DNA from: JAFAZJ01 sp050183765
GTDB lineage: Bacteria; Pseudomonadota; Alphaproteobacteria; Reyranellales; Reyranellaceae
Length of the DNA stretch: 17,325 bases
NCBI GenBank assembly: GCA_050183765.1
Contig: JBFXAZ010000112.1
Location: forward strand, 1-17,325
Direction: 5' to 3'
Shown here: positions 6,496 to 13,897 of the stretch, one piece after another
Layout: every line of letters starts with the position of its first letter
Position numbering within the stretch: the first letter of the stretch is position 1
The notes under the pieces: generated by a model
What the model saw: the letters and a program-made list of their open reading frames with translations, nothing else
Told to the model about the DNA's origin: nothing
Databases searched by the model: none
Position numbers and translations under genes: made by a program

Positions 6496-7917
6496 ATGAC
6501 CATATCCGGCCTCGCCGCCCTCGAAGCGCAAATTGCGCGCGACCACGCGCTGACCTGCTTTCCCGAACCACGCTGGGTGCCGCCGCGCCGTACCGCAACA
6601 GGCGAGCCGATCCTCGACGTGCTGATCGTCGGCGCCGGCCAGGGCGGCCAGGCGGTGGCCACGCAGCTCAAGCGCGAGCGGGTCGACAACATCCTGGTGA
6701 TCGACCGCGCGCCCGAGGGCGGCGAAGGGCCCTGGCGCAGCTTCGCCCGCATGCGCACGCTGCGCACCTGGAAGACCGTCACCGGCCCCGACCTCGGCAT
6801 GCCCAGCCTGACCTTCCAGTCCTGGTTCGAGGCGCAGCACGGCGCCGCCGCCTTCGAGGCGCTGGGCAAGATCGCCAAGGAAAAGTGGCAGGACTACCTG
6901 CTGTGGCTGCGCCGCGTTCTCGACTTGCCGGTGCGCAACAGCGTCGAGCTGCTGCGGGTGGGCCCCGCCGAGGGCTGCCTCGCGGCCGACGTCCGCGAGA
7001 ACGGCGCCGAGCGCAGGCTGTTCGCGCGCAAGGTCGTGCTGGCGATGGGCATCGAGAAGAGCGGCCGCTGGACCATGCCGCCCGAGATCGCCGCGCTGCC
7101 CCCACACGTGCGCGCCCATGCCGCCGACGCGATCGATTTCGCCGCCCTGCGCGGCAGGCGGGTGGCCGTGCTGGGCGCCGGCGCCTCGGCCTTCGACAAC
7201 GCCGCCACGGCGCTGGAAGCCGGCGCGGCCGAGGTGCGGCTGTACTGCCGCCGGCCGCAGCTGCAGCGCGTGCAGCCCTACAAGGCGATCTCCTCGGCGG
7301 GCTTCCTGCGCCATTTCGGCACGCTCGACGATGCCACGCGCTGGCGCTTCATGCGCCACCTGCTGTCGATCCGCGAGGCGCTGCCGGTCGAGACGTGGAA
7401 CCGCGTCACCGGCCACGCGAACTTCCACCTGCACACCGGCAGCCCGTGGCTCGATGCGCGGGTCGTCGAGGGCGCCATCGAGATCACCACGCCCAAGGGC
7501 CGGCACGCCGCCGACTTCGCGATTTCAGGCACCGGCTTCGACATGGACATCACCGCGCGACACGAGATCGCCGAGGCGATCCCGCACATCGCCACCTGGG
7601 CCGATCGCTACGCGCCGCCGCCCGGCCAGGAGGATGCGCGGCTGGGCCGCTATCCCTATCTCGGTCCCGGCTTCGAGCTGGTCGAGAAGCTGCCGGGCGC
7701 CGCGCCGTGGCTGAAGGACATCCATGTCTTCGACTTCGGCACGATGATGAGCTTCGGCCCCTCGGGCTCGTCGATCAACGGCATGAAGTTCGCCGCCCCG
7801 CGCCTGGCCTTCGCCATCACCCGCGATCTCTTCACCGCCGACATCGAGCACCACTACGCGACGATGATGGCCTACGACACGCCGGAGTTCCCGCTGACCT
7901 TCGCGCGGGACCTGTGA
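6496..7917 (+). CDS. FAD/NAD(P)-binding flavoprotein monooxygenase-like oxidoreductase
   Basis: A 473-aa cytosolic flavoprotein with two Rossmann motifs: GAGQGG (46-51) in the FAD-binding N-terminal half after a 40-residue lead, and GAGASA (227-232) for NAD(P)H. A C-terminal segment FGPSGSSINGMKFAAPRL resembles the closing flavin-site region of FMO/ornithine-hydroxylase-like enzymes. The two-motif layout and length suit an N-hydroxylating or Baeyer-Villiger/FMO-type monooxygenase, but I do not see a clear FMO fingerprint, so a non-oxygenase NAD(P)/FAD reductase is also possible. No Shine-Dalgarno sequence precedes the ATG (GTCGGCGC), which together with the nearby -10-like site suggests a very short or leaderless mRNA. 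First gene of a plus-strand cluster; the epimerase gene follows after 37 nt. Confidence 0.82.
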   Translation: MTISGLAALEAQIARDHALTCFPEPRWVPPRRTATGEPILDVLIVGAGQGGQAVATQLKRERVDNILVIDRAPEGGEGPWRSFARMRTLRTWKTVTGPDLGMPSLTFQSWFEAQHGAAAFEALGKIAKEKWQDYLLWLRRVLDLPVRNSVELLRVGPAEGCLAADVRENGAERRLFARKVVLAMGIEKSGRWTMPPEIAALPPHVRAHAADAIDFAALRGRRVAVLGAGASAFDNAATALEAGAAEVRLYCRRPQLQRVQPYKAISSAGFLRHFGTLDDATRWRFMRHLLSIREALPVETWNRVTGHANFHLHTGSPWLDARVVEGAIEITTPKGRHAADFAISGTGFDMDITARHEIAEAIPHIATWADRYAPPPGQEDARLGRYPYLGPGFELVEKLPGAAPWLKDIHVFDFGTMMSFGPSGSSINGMKFAAPRLAFAITRDLFTADIEHHYATMMAYDTPEFPLTFARDL

Positions 7918-7954
7918 CCTTCCGTCCGCCGCGTGGTTCTGCTAGCGAGGCCGC

Positions 7955-8884
7955 ATGCATATCCTGATCATCGGCGGCGCCGGCTTCGTCGGCATGTCGA
8001 TCGCCGAAGCGCTCCTGGCGCGGGGCGATTCGGTCACCCTCTTCGACACACGCGAGCCCTACGCCGCGCTGCCCGGCAACCCGGCGACGATCGTCGGCGA
8101 CGTGCGGCGCGACGAGGACGTGGCGCGTGCCTTCGCCGGCAAGCCCGACATCGTGATCTATGGCGCGGCAATCACCGCCGACGCAGCGCGCGATGCGGCC
8201 GAGCCGCAGCGCGTGCTCGACGTCAATCTCGGCGGCCTGCCACGCGTCATGGGCGCGGCGCGGGCGGCGGGCGTCAAGCGCTTCATCCTGCTGAGCTCGG
8301 CCTCGGCGTTCGGCGATGCGGCGTTCCGCGAGGCGCCGCTGGCCGAGGACGATCCGCCGCCGGCGCCATCGAGCCTCTATTCCATCACAAAGTTCGCCGG
8401 CGAAGGCGTGGCGCGGCGGCTGGGTGCGCTGTGGTCGATGGATGTGCGCATGGTCCGGCTGTCGGCTGTGTTCGGACCGTGGGAGCATCCGACCGGCGCA
8501 CGCGATACGCTCAGCCCGCCCTTCCAGGTGGCCCAGCTGGCGCGCTCCCGCAAGCCGATCGTGCTGCCGCGCGACACGCCGCGCGACTGGGTCTACTCGC
8601 GCGATGTCGCCGGCGCGGTGCTGGCACTGATAGACAAGGCGCAGCCTCGCTTCGACCTCTACCACGTCGGCCCCGGCACCACCTGGAAGCTCTCGGAATG
8701 GGCAGCGGCGCTGGGCGCGGATGTCGGCGTCGGCGCCGTGCCCAATGTCGACCTGTTCGGCGACCGCGACCGCGCGATGCTGGCGATCGACCGGCTGACC
8801 GGCGATCTCGGCTACCGTCCGCGCTTCACGTCCGCGGCGGCGTGCGCCGCCGACTATCGCGCGTGGCTGGCGAACGAGGCGTAA
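7955..8884 (+). CDS. NAD-dependent epimerase/dehydratase (extended SDR)
   Basis: A 309-aa extended short-chain dehydrogenase. GGAGFVG at residues 7-13 binds NAD(P); the catalytic residues are intact, with LLSSASAFG (Ser around 114-117) and YSITK (Tyr142, Lys146). The C-terminal half carries the expected RxSxVFGP and DWVYSRDVAGAV segments. Such enzymes act on nucleotide sugars, lactones or hydroxysteroid-like compounds; the sequence does not decide which. GAGG lies 5 nt upstream of the ATG. The next gene starts 4 nt after the stop, so the two are probably translationally coupled. Cytosolic. Confidence 0.9.
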   Translation: MHILIIGGAGFVGMSIAEALLARGDSVTLFDTREPYAALPGNPATIVGDVRRDEDVARAFAGKPDIVIYGAAITADAARDAAEPQRVLDVNLGGLPRVMGAARAAGVKRFILLSSASAFGDAAFREAPLAEDDPPPAPSSLYSITKFAGEGVARRLGALWSMDVRMVRLSAVFGPWEHPTGARDTLSPPFQVAQLARSRKPIVLPRDTPRDWVYSRDVAGAVLALIDKAQPRFDLYHVGPGTTWKLSEWAAALGADVGVGAVPNVDLFGDRDRAMLAIDRLTGDLGYRPRFTSAAACAADYRAWLANEA

Positions 8885-8888
8885 CGCC

Positions 8889-9599
8889 GTGGCCGGCCGT
8901 CCAACTCTGATACTGCTGCCGGCGATGCCGTGCGGCCCCGAGTTCTATGCCGCCCAGGTCGATGCGCTATCGGATCTGGCCGATTGCAGGGTCATGGTCG
9001 AGGACGCGCCCAGCCTGACGGAGTCGGCCGACCGCATCCTGGCGGCGGCGCCGCCGCGCTTTCTGCTGGCCGGGACGGCCTATGGCAGCCGCCTGGCGCT
9101 CGAAGTTGCGCTCGCCGCACCCGAGCGCGTGGCCGGCCTCTGGCTGATGAACTGCAATCCGGGCGCTCATGGCAATCCCGCCGACGCCAGACGCTTGACC
9201 GCTCGCGTGCGCACGGAGGGCATCGAGGCGATGCTGGAAGAATGGGCGCCGATCATCGTCGCGGAAGGCGACGATGCCGCGCGCAAACGCTTCCGCGCGA
9301 TGGCCCGCGCGTCGGGTCCGGATCGCTTCGTGCGCCAGCACGAGGCACTGGTCAGCCGCATCGATCGCTGGGGCAATCTCGAGCGGATCACCGCCCCGAC
9401 CCTGCGCTTGTGGGGCGAAGATGACCAGTTCGTCCCCATCGACATCGGCCGGCGCATGGCGGCGTTGATGCCCGCCGCACGGCTCGTCGCCCTGCCGGGA
9501 TGCCGGCACTTCCCGCCCGTCGAACGACCGCGCGAAACGATCGCGCAGGCGCGGCGATGGATCAGCGAGGTCCGAGGATCCGGCGGCACGCCAGACTGA
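8889..9599 (+). CDS. Alpha/beta-hydrolase-fold protein with Ala at the nucleophile position
   Basis: A 236-aa alpha/beta-fold protein starting at GTG 8889, with GAGG nine bases upstream. Strand and loop landmarks are clear: LILLPAMPCG near the oxyanion region, LRLWGEDDQFVP (Asp178/Asp179, acid position) and LPGCRHFPPVERP (His207, catalytic His). The nucleophile elbow reads AGTAYGSRLALEV: Ala64 stands where GxSxG needs Ser, confirmed at codon level (ggg acg gcc tat ggc) near 9073-9087. Ser67 is three residues further and unlikely to replace it. The protein may therefore be non-hydrolytic or use other chemistry. The last eight residues (229-236, RGSGGTPD) are encoded inside the decayed alkB-tail repeat, so its C-terminus was probably altered by that event. 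Third gene of the flavoprotein cluster. Confidence 0.85.
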   Translation: MAGRPTLILLPAMPCGPEFYAAQVDALSDLADCRVMVEDAPSLTESADRILAAAPPRFLLAGTAYGSRLALEVALAAPERVAGLWLMNCNPGAHGNPADARRLTARVRTEGIEAMLEEWAPIIVAEGDDAARKRFRAMARASGPDRFVRQHEALVSRIDRWGNLERITAPTLRLWGEDDQFVPIDIGRRMAALMPAARLVALPGCRHFPPVERPRETIAQARRWISEVRGSGGTPD

Positions 9600-9630
9600 C
9601 GCGCGGGCCGCAGGGTCGGCTCTCCCTGGC
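9562..9630 (-). pseudogene. Decayed copy of an alkB 3' end
   Basis: Read on the minus strand, this stretch encodes AREESRP-like residues: A-R-E-S-R-P-C-G-P-R-V-S-L-A-C-R-R-I-L-G followed by P-R and a TGA at 9564-9562. The true AlkB tail at 10194-10256 reads K-E-S-R-P-C-G-P-R-V-N-L-T-F-R-R-I-L-D. The DNA from 9573 to 9630 matches 10199-10256 at 50 of 58 positions without gaps. Similarity stops after 9630. No upstream part of the alkB gene is present, so this is a fragment. It overlaps the end of the alpha/beta-fold gene on the other strand. Confidence 0.75.
9573..9630. repeat. 58-bp imperfect direct repeat, left copy
   Basis: Pairs with 10199-10256 (50/58 identical, ungapped, same orientation). 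Together the copies flank the PaaI-type thioesterase gene. The left copy is the alkB-tail fragment; the right copy is the functional end of the alkB-like gene. Confidence 0.85.
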
Positions 9631-9660
9631 AGCCATCCTTCAGTCAGGTCCGGAAATCGC

Positions 9661-9682
9661 CAGCCCTCTTGCGGCAGGGCTG
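9661..9682 (+). terminator. Hairpin between alpha/beta-fold gene and thioesterase gene
   Basis: CAGCCCT (9661-9667) pairs with AGGGCTG (9676-9682) around an 8-nt loop, 61 nt after the upstream stop and 40 nt before the thioesterase start. No T-tract follows, so it may be an attenuator, a processing site or nothing. Confidence 0.3.
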
Positions 9683-9710
9683 CCACCCTCCTCGCGCCGT
9701 CAGACTGGCT

Positions 9711-9720
9711 GGGGAGAGGA
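9711..9720 (+). promoter_or_regulatory. Shine-Dalgarno site deciding the GTG start
   Basis: GGGGAGAGGA lies 2-6 nt before GTG 9723, and is the reason for preferring this start to ATG 9669. Confidence 0.7.
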
Positions 9721-9722
9721 TC

Positions 9723-10193
9723 GTGACGAACCGTACCTATGGCACCGTCAGTGCCGAACGACGGAAGGAGATGAGCGGACTGGCGTTTGTCAGCGGGCTC
9801 GCCGATGGCTCACTGCCGCTCAATACGATCGCACGGACGTTGGGATACCAGATCGCCGAGGCGTCGAGTGGCCGCGTCGTCGTGGTCGCCGAGCCCTCCG
9901 ATGCGCATCTCAATCCCGCAGGCACGGTGCACGGTGGCCTCGCCGCGGCGCTGCTCGACAGCTGCATGGGCCTCGCCGTCCAGTCGACCCTGGAGCAAGG
10001 CGTCGGCCAGACGACGCTGGAGTTCAAGATCTCGCTCACGCGGCCGATCACGCCGCAAACCGGCACGATCCGCGCCGAGGGTGTCGTGCTGAGCCGCGGA
10101 CGCCGCGTGGGAACCGCCGAGGGTCGGCTGACCGACGCACAGGGCCGACTTCTGGCGCACGGCACGACGACCTGCCTGATCTTTCCGGTCTGA
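9723..10193 (+). CDS. PaaI-type hotdog-fold acyl-CoA thioesterase
   Basis: A 156-aa single hotdog-domain protein. The active-site signature NPAGTVHGGLAAALLDSCMG begins near residue 64 and supplies the HGG segment (His70, Gly71, Gly72) and the general-base candidate Asp79, as in PaaI/YdiI-like thioesterases that hydrolyse acyl-CoA thioesters. GTG 9723 is chosen because GGGGAGAGGA (9711-9720) stands directly upstream; an upstream in-frame ATG at 9669 has no such site. The gene lies between the two 58-bp direct repeats and its stop touches the alkB stop (TGA-TCA), so the convergent genes have no gap. It may continue the flavoprotein cluster or be a later insertion; substrate unknown. Confidence 0.9.
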   Translation: MTNRTYGTVSAERRKEMSGLAFVSGLADGSLPLNTIARTLGYQIAEASSGRVVVVAEPSDAHLNPAGTVHGGLAAALLDSCMGLAVQSTLEQGVGQTTLEFKISLTRPITPQTGTIRAEGVVLSRGRRVGTAEGRLTDAQGRLLAHGTTTCLIFPV

Positions 10194-10799
10194 TCAGTCG
10201 AGGATCCGGCGAAACGTCAGGTTGACTCGCGGGCCGCAGGGTCGGCTTTCCTTGGCGATGGCGTGGCGCCAGTTGCGCTGGGTGTCGCCCTTCATCACCA
10301 GAAGGCTGCCGGACTCGAGCGCAATGCGTACCGGCTCCTGGTCCTTGCGCCGCTTCGGCCTGAACGTGAGCGTGCGCGTTTCGCCCAGGCTAATCGAGCC
10401 GATGCTCGGCGTCGTACCCAGCTCGGGCTCGTCGTCGGAATGGAAGCCGACGCTGTCGTTGTGGTCGCGGTAGTAGTTCAGCAGCACGCTGTTGAACGTC
10501 GCATCGCTCGCCTGCTCGGTCCTGCGCCGCAAGGCCCGCAGTTCATCGGTCCACGGCAGCGGCTCGAGCGTCAGGCCCGAATAGGTGTAGCTGCGGCCGG
10601 GATCGCCGTACCACGCGGTCAGGCGCGGCTGCGGCACGCTCCTGCCCCACAGCACGATGCTGTCCTGACGCCAGGCGATCGTCTCGATCAGCCTTCGCAG
10701 CATGACGGACGCGTCAAGATCCGGCAGCAAATGCCGGACATAGACCACGTCCGCGCCCGGCAGGCGCAGGCGCTCGGGTGAAGGAAAGAGGTCGGCCAT
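10194..10799 (-). CDS. AlkB-like Fe(II)/2-oxoglutarate-dependent nucleic acid dioxygenase
   Basis: A 201-aa protein of the AlkB family (ALKBH2/3-like), which removes alkyl groups such as 1-methyladenine and 3-methylcytosine from DNA or RNA by oxidative dealkylation. Motifs: nucleotide-recognition-like segment FNSVLLNYYRDHNDSVGFHSDDE with His120 and Asp122, distal His179 in NWRHAIAK, and 2-oxoglutarate-binding Arg191 and Arg197 in RVNLTFRR. PRLTAWYGD and YTYSG also match the family. Length is normal. GGAGAGG precedes the ATG by about 6 nt. It lies downstream of korB on the same strand with a hairpin between them. The last 19 codons are duplicated in decayed form at 9573-9630. Confidence 0.94.
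   Translation of the reverse strand: MADLFPSPERLRLPGADVVYVRHLLPDLDASVMLRRLIETIAWRQDSIVLWGRSVPQPRLTAWYGDPGRSYTYSGLTLEPLPWTDELRALRRRTEQASDATFNSVLLNYYRDHNDSVGFHSDDEPELGTTPSIGSISLGETRTLTFRPKRRKDQEPVRIALESGSLLVMKGDTQRNWRHAIAKESRPCGPRVNLTFRRILD
10199..10256. repeat. 58-bp imperfect direct repeat, right copy
   Basis: The 3' end of the alkB-like gene; matches 9573-9630 at 50 of 58 positions in the same orientation. It is the coding-intact copy and so the likely source. Confidence 0.85.
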
Positions 10800-10811
10800 C
10801 GCCCCTCTCCT

Positions 10812-10832
10812 ACCGCCCCGCAGCGGGGCGGT
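10812..10832 (-). terminator. GC-rich hairpin between korB and alkB
   Basis: ACCGCCCCG (10812-10820) and CGGGGCGGT (10824-10832) form a 9-bp stem with a 3-nt loop. It lies 10 nt after the korB stop and directly before the alkB ribosome binding site. It lacks a T-run, so it could end korB transcription, stabilise the korB 3' end or limit alkB translation. Confidence 0.45.
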
Positions 10833-10842
10833 TCCATCCGCT

Positions 10843-11898
10843 TCAGCGCAGCGAGGCGTTGATCTTGTCGAGCGCGCTCTTGCCGGGGCAGAGCTCCTCG
10901 GCGTTCAGCGTGTTGAGCGGCACCTCGACCGTGTTGAGGTGGCCGTGCAGGTCCTGGGGCAGCGGTTCGACATAGAGCAGCCCGGTCAGCACCTCGCCCG
11001 CCGCCTCGGCCTGCTGCACGCGGTGCAGCGCGTCGGCCTTGCTGCTGGGGTCGAAATTCTCGTCGAGCTTGCGCAGGCGCAGGGCGGAGCCGTCGTGCTG
11101 CTCGACGACCTGCAGCGCGCACGGCGCGTAATCGGTGGTGATCTCGGCCCGGGTCTCGATGAAGTCGAGGCGGTTCACCGCCTCGTTGTGCTCGCGCACG
11201 TAGTCGTAGCTCTTGGTCGAGCCGGCGTGGTTGTTGAAGGCCACGCAGGGGCTGATCACGTCGAGGAAGGCCGCGCCGCGATGCTGCAGCGCCGCCTTGA
11301 TCAGGGGCACCAGCTGCTGCTTGTCGCCGGAGAACGAGCGGCCGACGAAGGTGGCGCCCATCAGGATGGCGACCGAGACCATGTCGATCGGCGAATCGCT
11401 GTTCTTGACGCCCTTCTTGCTCACCGAGCCGTAGTCGGCGGTGGCCGAGAACTGGCCCTTGGTCAGGCCGTACACGCCGTTGTTCATGACGATGTAGGTC
11501 ATGTTCACGCCGCGGCGCATGACATGGGCGAACTGGCCGAAGCCGATCGAGGCCGAGTCGCCGTCGCCCGAGACGCCGAGATAGATCAGGTCGCGGTTGG
11601 CGAGGTTGGCGCCGGTCATCACCGAGGGCATGCGTCCGTGCACGGTGTTGAAGCCGTGGCTGCCGCCCAGGAAGTAGGTCGGCGCCTTGGACGAGCAGCC
11701 GATGCCCGAGAGCTTGGCGACCTGGTGCGGCAGGATGTCGAGCTCGAAGCAGGCCTGCACGACGGCGGCGCTGATCGAGTCGTGGCCGCAGCCGGCGCAC
11801 AGGGTCGAGATCGCGCCGTCGTAGTCGCGCCGCGTGTAGCCCGCCTTGTTCTTCAGCAGGGTCGGATGGTGCAGCTTGGGCTTGGCGATATAGGTCAT
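10843..11898 (-). CDS. korB: 2-oxoacid (2-oxoglutarate) oxidoreductase beta subunit
   Basis: The 351-aa TPP-binding beta subunit of a 2-oxoacid:acceptor oxidoreductase, which with the alpha subunit decarboxylates a 2-oxoacid and forms acyl-CoA, releasing two low-potential electrons. The TPP/Mg motif is GDGDS (111-115) followed by MNNGVYGLTKGQ (138-149). Four cysteines fit one 4Fe-4S cluster: Cys34 and Cys37 in CAGCGH, Cys68 in GIGCSS and Cys218 in SPCVAFNN. The sequence looks closest to the KorB type of 2-oxoglutarate enzymes in proteobacteria. A GGAGCG about 10 nt upstream supports the ATG. A class A repeat occupies most of the 166-nt gap to korA; korB is the last gene of the operon. Confidence 0.92.
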   Translation of the reverse strand: MTYIAKPKLHHPTLLKNKAGYTRRDYDGAISTLCAGCGHDSISAAVVQACFELDILPHQVAKLSGIGCSSKAPTYFLGGSHGFNTVHGRMPSVMTGANLANRDLIYLGVSGDGDSASIGFGQFAHVMRRGVNMTYIVMNNGVYGLTKGQFSATADYGSVSKKGVKNSDSPIDMVSVAILMGATFVGRSFSGDKQQLVPLIKAALQHRGAAFLDVISPCVAFNNHAGSTKSYDYVREHNEAVNRLDFIETRAEITTDYAPCALQVVEQHDGSALRLRKLDENFDPSSKADALHRVQQAEAAGEVLTGLLYVEPLPQDLHGHLNTVEVPLNTLNAEELCPGKSALDKINASLR

Positions 11899-11918
11899 GA
11901 CCTGAACGCTCCAAGATC

Positions 11919-12046
11919 TACCTTCCCCCGGAGGGGGAAGGTGGCGCGCGTAGCGCGACGGATGGGGGATGCGTCAACGGACTCGGCGTCCGTCCTCGAC
12001 ATCCCCCATCCGCCCTTCGGGCACCTTCCCCCTCCGGGGGAAGGTA
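11919..12046. repeat. Class A palindromic intergenic repeat, copy 2
   Basis: Same plan as 22-166 but inverted. The outer hairpin (11920-11942) is followed by the GGCGCG-type inner hairpin (about 11943-11958), arm GGATGGGGGATG (11960-11971), a 28-nt spacer, arm CATCCCCCATCC (12000-12011), inner hairpin GCCCTTCGGGC (12012-12022) and outer hairpin (12023-12045). It lies between korA and korB within one operon and ends 20 nt before the korB start. Confidence 0.85.
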
Positions 12047-12064
12047 CGACGTGCAACGCGTTCA

Positions 12065-13897
12065 TCACTCGGCCGCCATGCGGCGCGGCGGTGCGAGGTG
12101 GTCCCCGATCGCCTTGGTGATGAAACGCGCCGTGATCGGCGTGCCGTCGTAGTGCAGGACGGCGACGATCTTGTTCGGATCGACGTTCATCTGGTCGATC
12201 AGCAGCATGCGCAGCTGGCCGTCGCGGTTCTGCTCGACGAAGAACACGGTGTCGTGGCTGTCGACGAAGTCGACGACCTCCTGGCCGAACGGATAGGCGC
12301 GCACGCGCAGGCCGTCGAGCGCGATGCCCTTCTCGTCGAGCTGGTCGAAGGCCTCGTTCATCGCCGGGCTGGTCGAGCCGAAATAGATCACGCCCATCCT
12401 GGTCGCGGCCTTCGCCTTGCGCTCGATGGCCCTGGGCACGATCTTCTTGGCGGTGTCGAACTTCTTCTCCAGCCGCTCCATGTTGCGGACGTAGACCGGT
12501 CCCTCTTCCGAGTAGCGCGCGAACTCGTCCTTGGTCGTGCCGCGGGTGAAGTAGGCGCCCTTGGTCGGGTGCGTGCCGGGATAGGTGCGGTACGGGATGC
12601 CGTCGCCGTCGACGTCGAGGTAGCGGCCGAACTGCTTGCCGGCTTCGAGCTCCTCCGCCGTCATCACCTTGCCGCGGTCATAGGCCCTGGCGTCGTCCCA
12701 CTCGAACGGATTGCACAGGCGGTGATTCATGCCGATGTCGAGATCGGTCATCAGGAACACCGGCGTCTGCAGCCGGTCGGCGAGGTTCAGCGACTCGGCG
12801 CCGAAGTCGAAGCACTCCTTCGGATCCTCGGGGAACAGCAGCACGTGCTTGGTGTCGCCGTTCGAGGCCAGCGCGCAGCCCAGGATGTCGGCCTGCTGCG
12901 TGCGGGTGGGCATGCCGGTCGACGGGCCGCCGCGCTGCACGTTGATGATCACCGCGGGAACCTCGGCGAAGTAGGCCAGGCCGATGAACTCGGTCATCAG
13001 CGAGATGCCGGGACCCGAGGTCGCGGTGAAGGCGCGCGCGCCGTTCCAGGCGGCACCGATCACCATGCCGATCGAGGCCAGCTCGTCCTCGGCCTGCACG
13101 ATGGCGTACTTGGCCTTGCCGGTCTCCTTGTCGTGGCGCAGGCGCTTGCAGTGCGTCTGGAACGCCTCGGCCAGCGACGAGCTGGGCGTGATCGGGTACC
13201 AGGCGCAGACCGTGGCGCCGCCGTAGACGCAGCCGAGCGCCGCGGCGTTGTTGCCCTCGACGAAGATGCGGTCGCCGACGTTGTCGGCGCGGCGGACCTT
13301 GAGCTTCACCGATGCCGGATCAAGGTGACGCAGCACCCAGTCGCGGCCGAGGTTCAGCGCCTTGATGTTGGAGTCGAGCAGCTTCTCCTTGCCCTTGTAC
13401 TGCTCGCCGAACAGCCGGGTGATCTCGTTGGGATCGATGTCGAGCAGCACCGACAGCGCGCCGACATAGATGATGTTCTTGAACAATTGACGCTGGCGCG
13501 CGTCCGTGTAGGTCGCGTTGGTGATCGCGGTGAGCGGCACGCCGATCAGGGTGATGTCGGGGCGGAACGCCGAGGCCGGCAGCGGCTTGGTGGCGTCGTA
13601 GAAGAGATAGCCGCCGGGCTCGATCTCCTTGACGTCCTCGGCCCAGGTCTGCGGGTTCATCGCTACCATCAGGTCGACGCCGCCGCGCCTTCCGAGATAG
13701 CCCTTCTCGCTGACCCGCACCTCGTACCAGGTCGGCAGGCCCTGGATGTTGGAGGGGAAGATGTTGCGCGGGCTGACCGGCACGCCCATGCGCAGGATCG
13801 AACGGGCGAACAGCTCGTTGGCCGAAGCCGAGCCCGAGCCGTTGACGTTGGCGAACTTGACGACGAAGTCGTTCACCGCCTCTATCGGGTTTGGCAT
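12065..13897 (-). CDS. korA: 2-oxoacid (2-oxoglutarate) oxidoreductase alpha subunit, gamma-alpha fusion
   Basis: A 610-aa subunit with an N-terminal gamma-type domain (about 10-195; GSGSAS at 20-25, then NIFPSNIQGLPTWYEVRVS) fused to the alpha domain I/II, which begins EGNNAAALG (214-222) and carries the 2-oxoacid motif YPITPSS (234-240). No iron-sulfur cysteine pattern is present, as expected for two-subunit enzymes of this class. ATG 13897 is chosen over an extended start at 13981 because GGAG lies 5-9 nt upstream and homology begins there. The start overlaps the upstream flavoprotein gene by 16 nt, a sign of translational coupling. The choice of 2-oxoglutarate over pyruvate or branched-chain acids is by overall resemblance only. 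Confidence 0.92.
   Translation of the reverse strand: MPNPIEAVNDFVVKFANVNGSGSASANELFARSILRMGVPVSPRNIFPSNIQGLPTWYEVRVSEKGYLGRRGGVDLMVAMNPQTWAEDVKEIEPGGYLFYDATKPLPASAFRPDITLIGVPLTAITNATYTDARQRQLFKNIIYVGALSVLLDIDPNEITRLFGEQYKGKEKLLDSNIKALNLGRDWVLRHLDPASVKLKVRRADNVGDRIFVEGNNAAALGCVYGGATVCAWYPITPSSSLAEAFQTHCKRLRHDKETGKAKYAIVQAEDELASIGMVIGAAWNGARAFTATSGPGISLMTEFIGLAYFAEVPAVIINVQRGGPSTGMPTRTQQADILGCALASNGDTKHVLLFPEDPKECFDFGAESLNLADRLQTPVFLMTDLDIGMNHRLCNPFEWDDARAYDRGKVMTAEELEAGKQFGRYLDVDGDGIPYRTYPGTHPTKGAYFTRGTTKDEFARYSEEGPVYVRNMERLEKKFDTAKKIVPRAIERKAKAATRMGVIYFGSTSPAMNEAFDQLDEKGIALDGLRVRAYPFGQEVVDFVDSHDTVFFVEQNRDGQLRMLLIDQMNVDPNKIVAVLHYDGTPITARFITKAIGDHLAPPRRMAAE

Noticed and set aside
5215..7506. 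763-codon minus-strand frame in a different phase from the antiporter
   Set aside because: Low-complexity Arg/Gly/Ala translation and overlap with two real genes mark it as a shadow.
4722..7967. Very long plus-strand open frame (1081 codons) across the antiporter and flavoprotein genes
   Set aside because: It is antisense or out of frame to two well-supported genes, is rich in Arg/Gln/His/Ala repeats typical of shadow frames in GC-rich DNA, and shows no domain.
9669..9722. ATG 9669 as the thioesterase start
   Set aside because: It lies in the hairpin and would translate through the strong GGGGAGAGGA site; GTG 9723 fits better.
9573..10256. Direct repeats around the thioesterase gene as transposon ends or att sites
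   Set aside because: No transposase or integrase lies between them, and the repeat is plainly the coding end of alkB; a gene-tail duplication explains it better.
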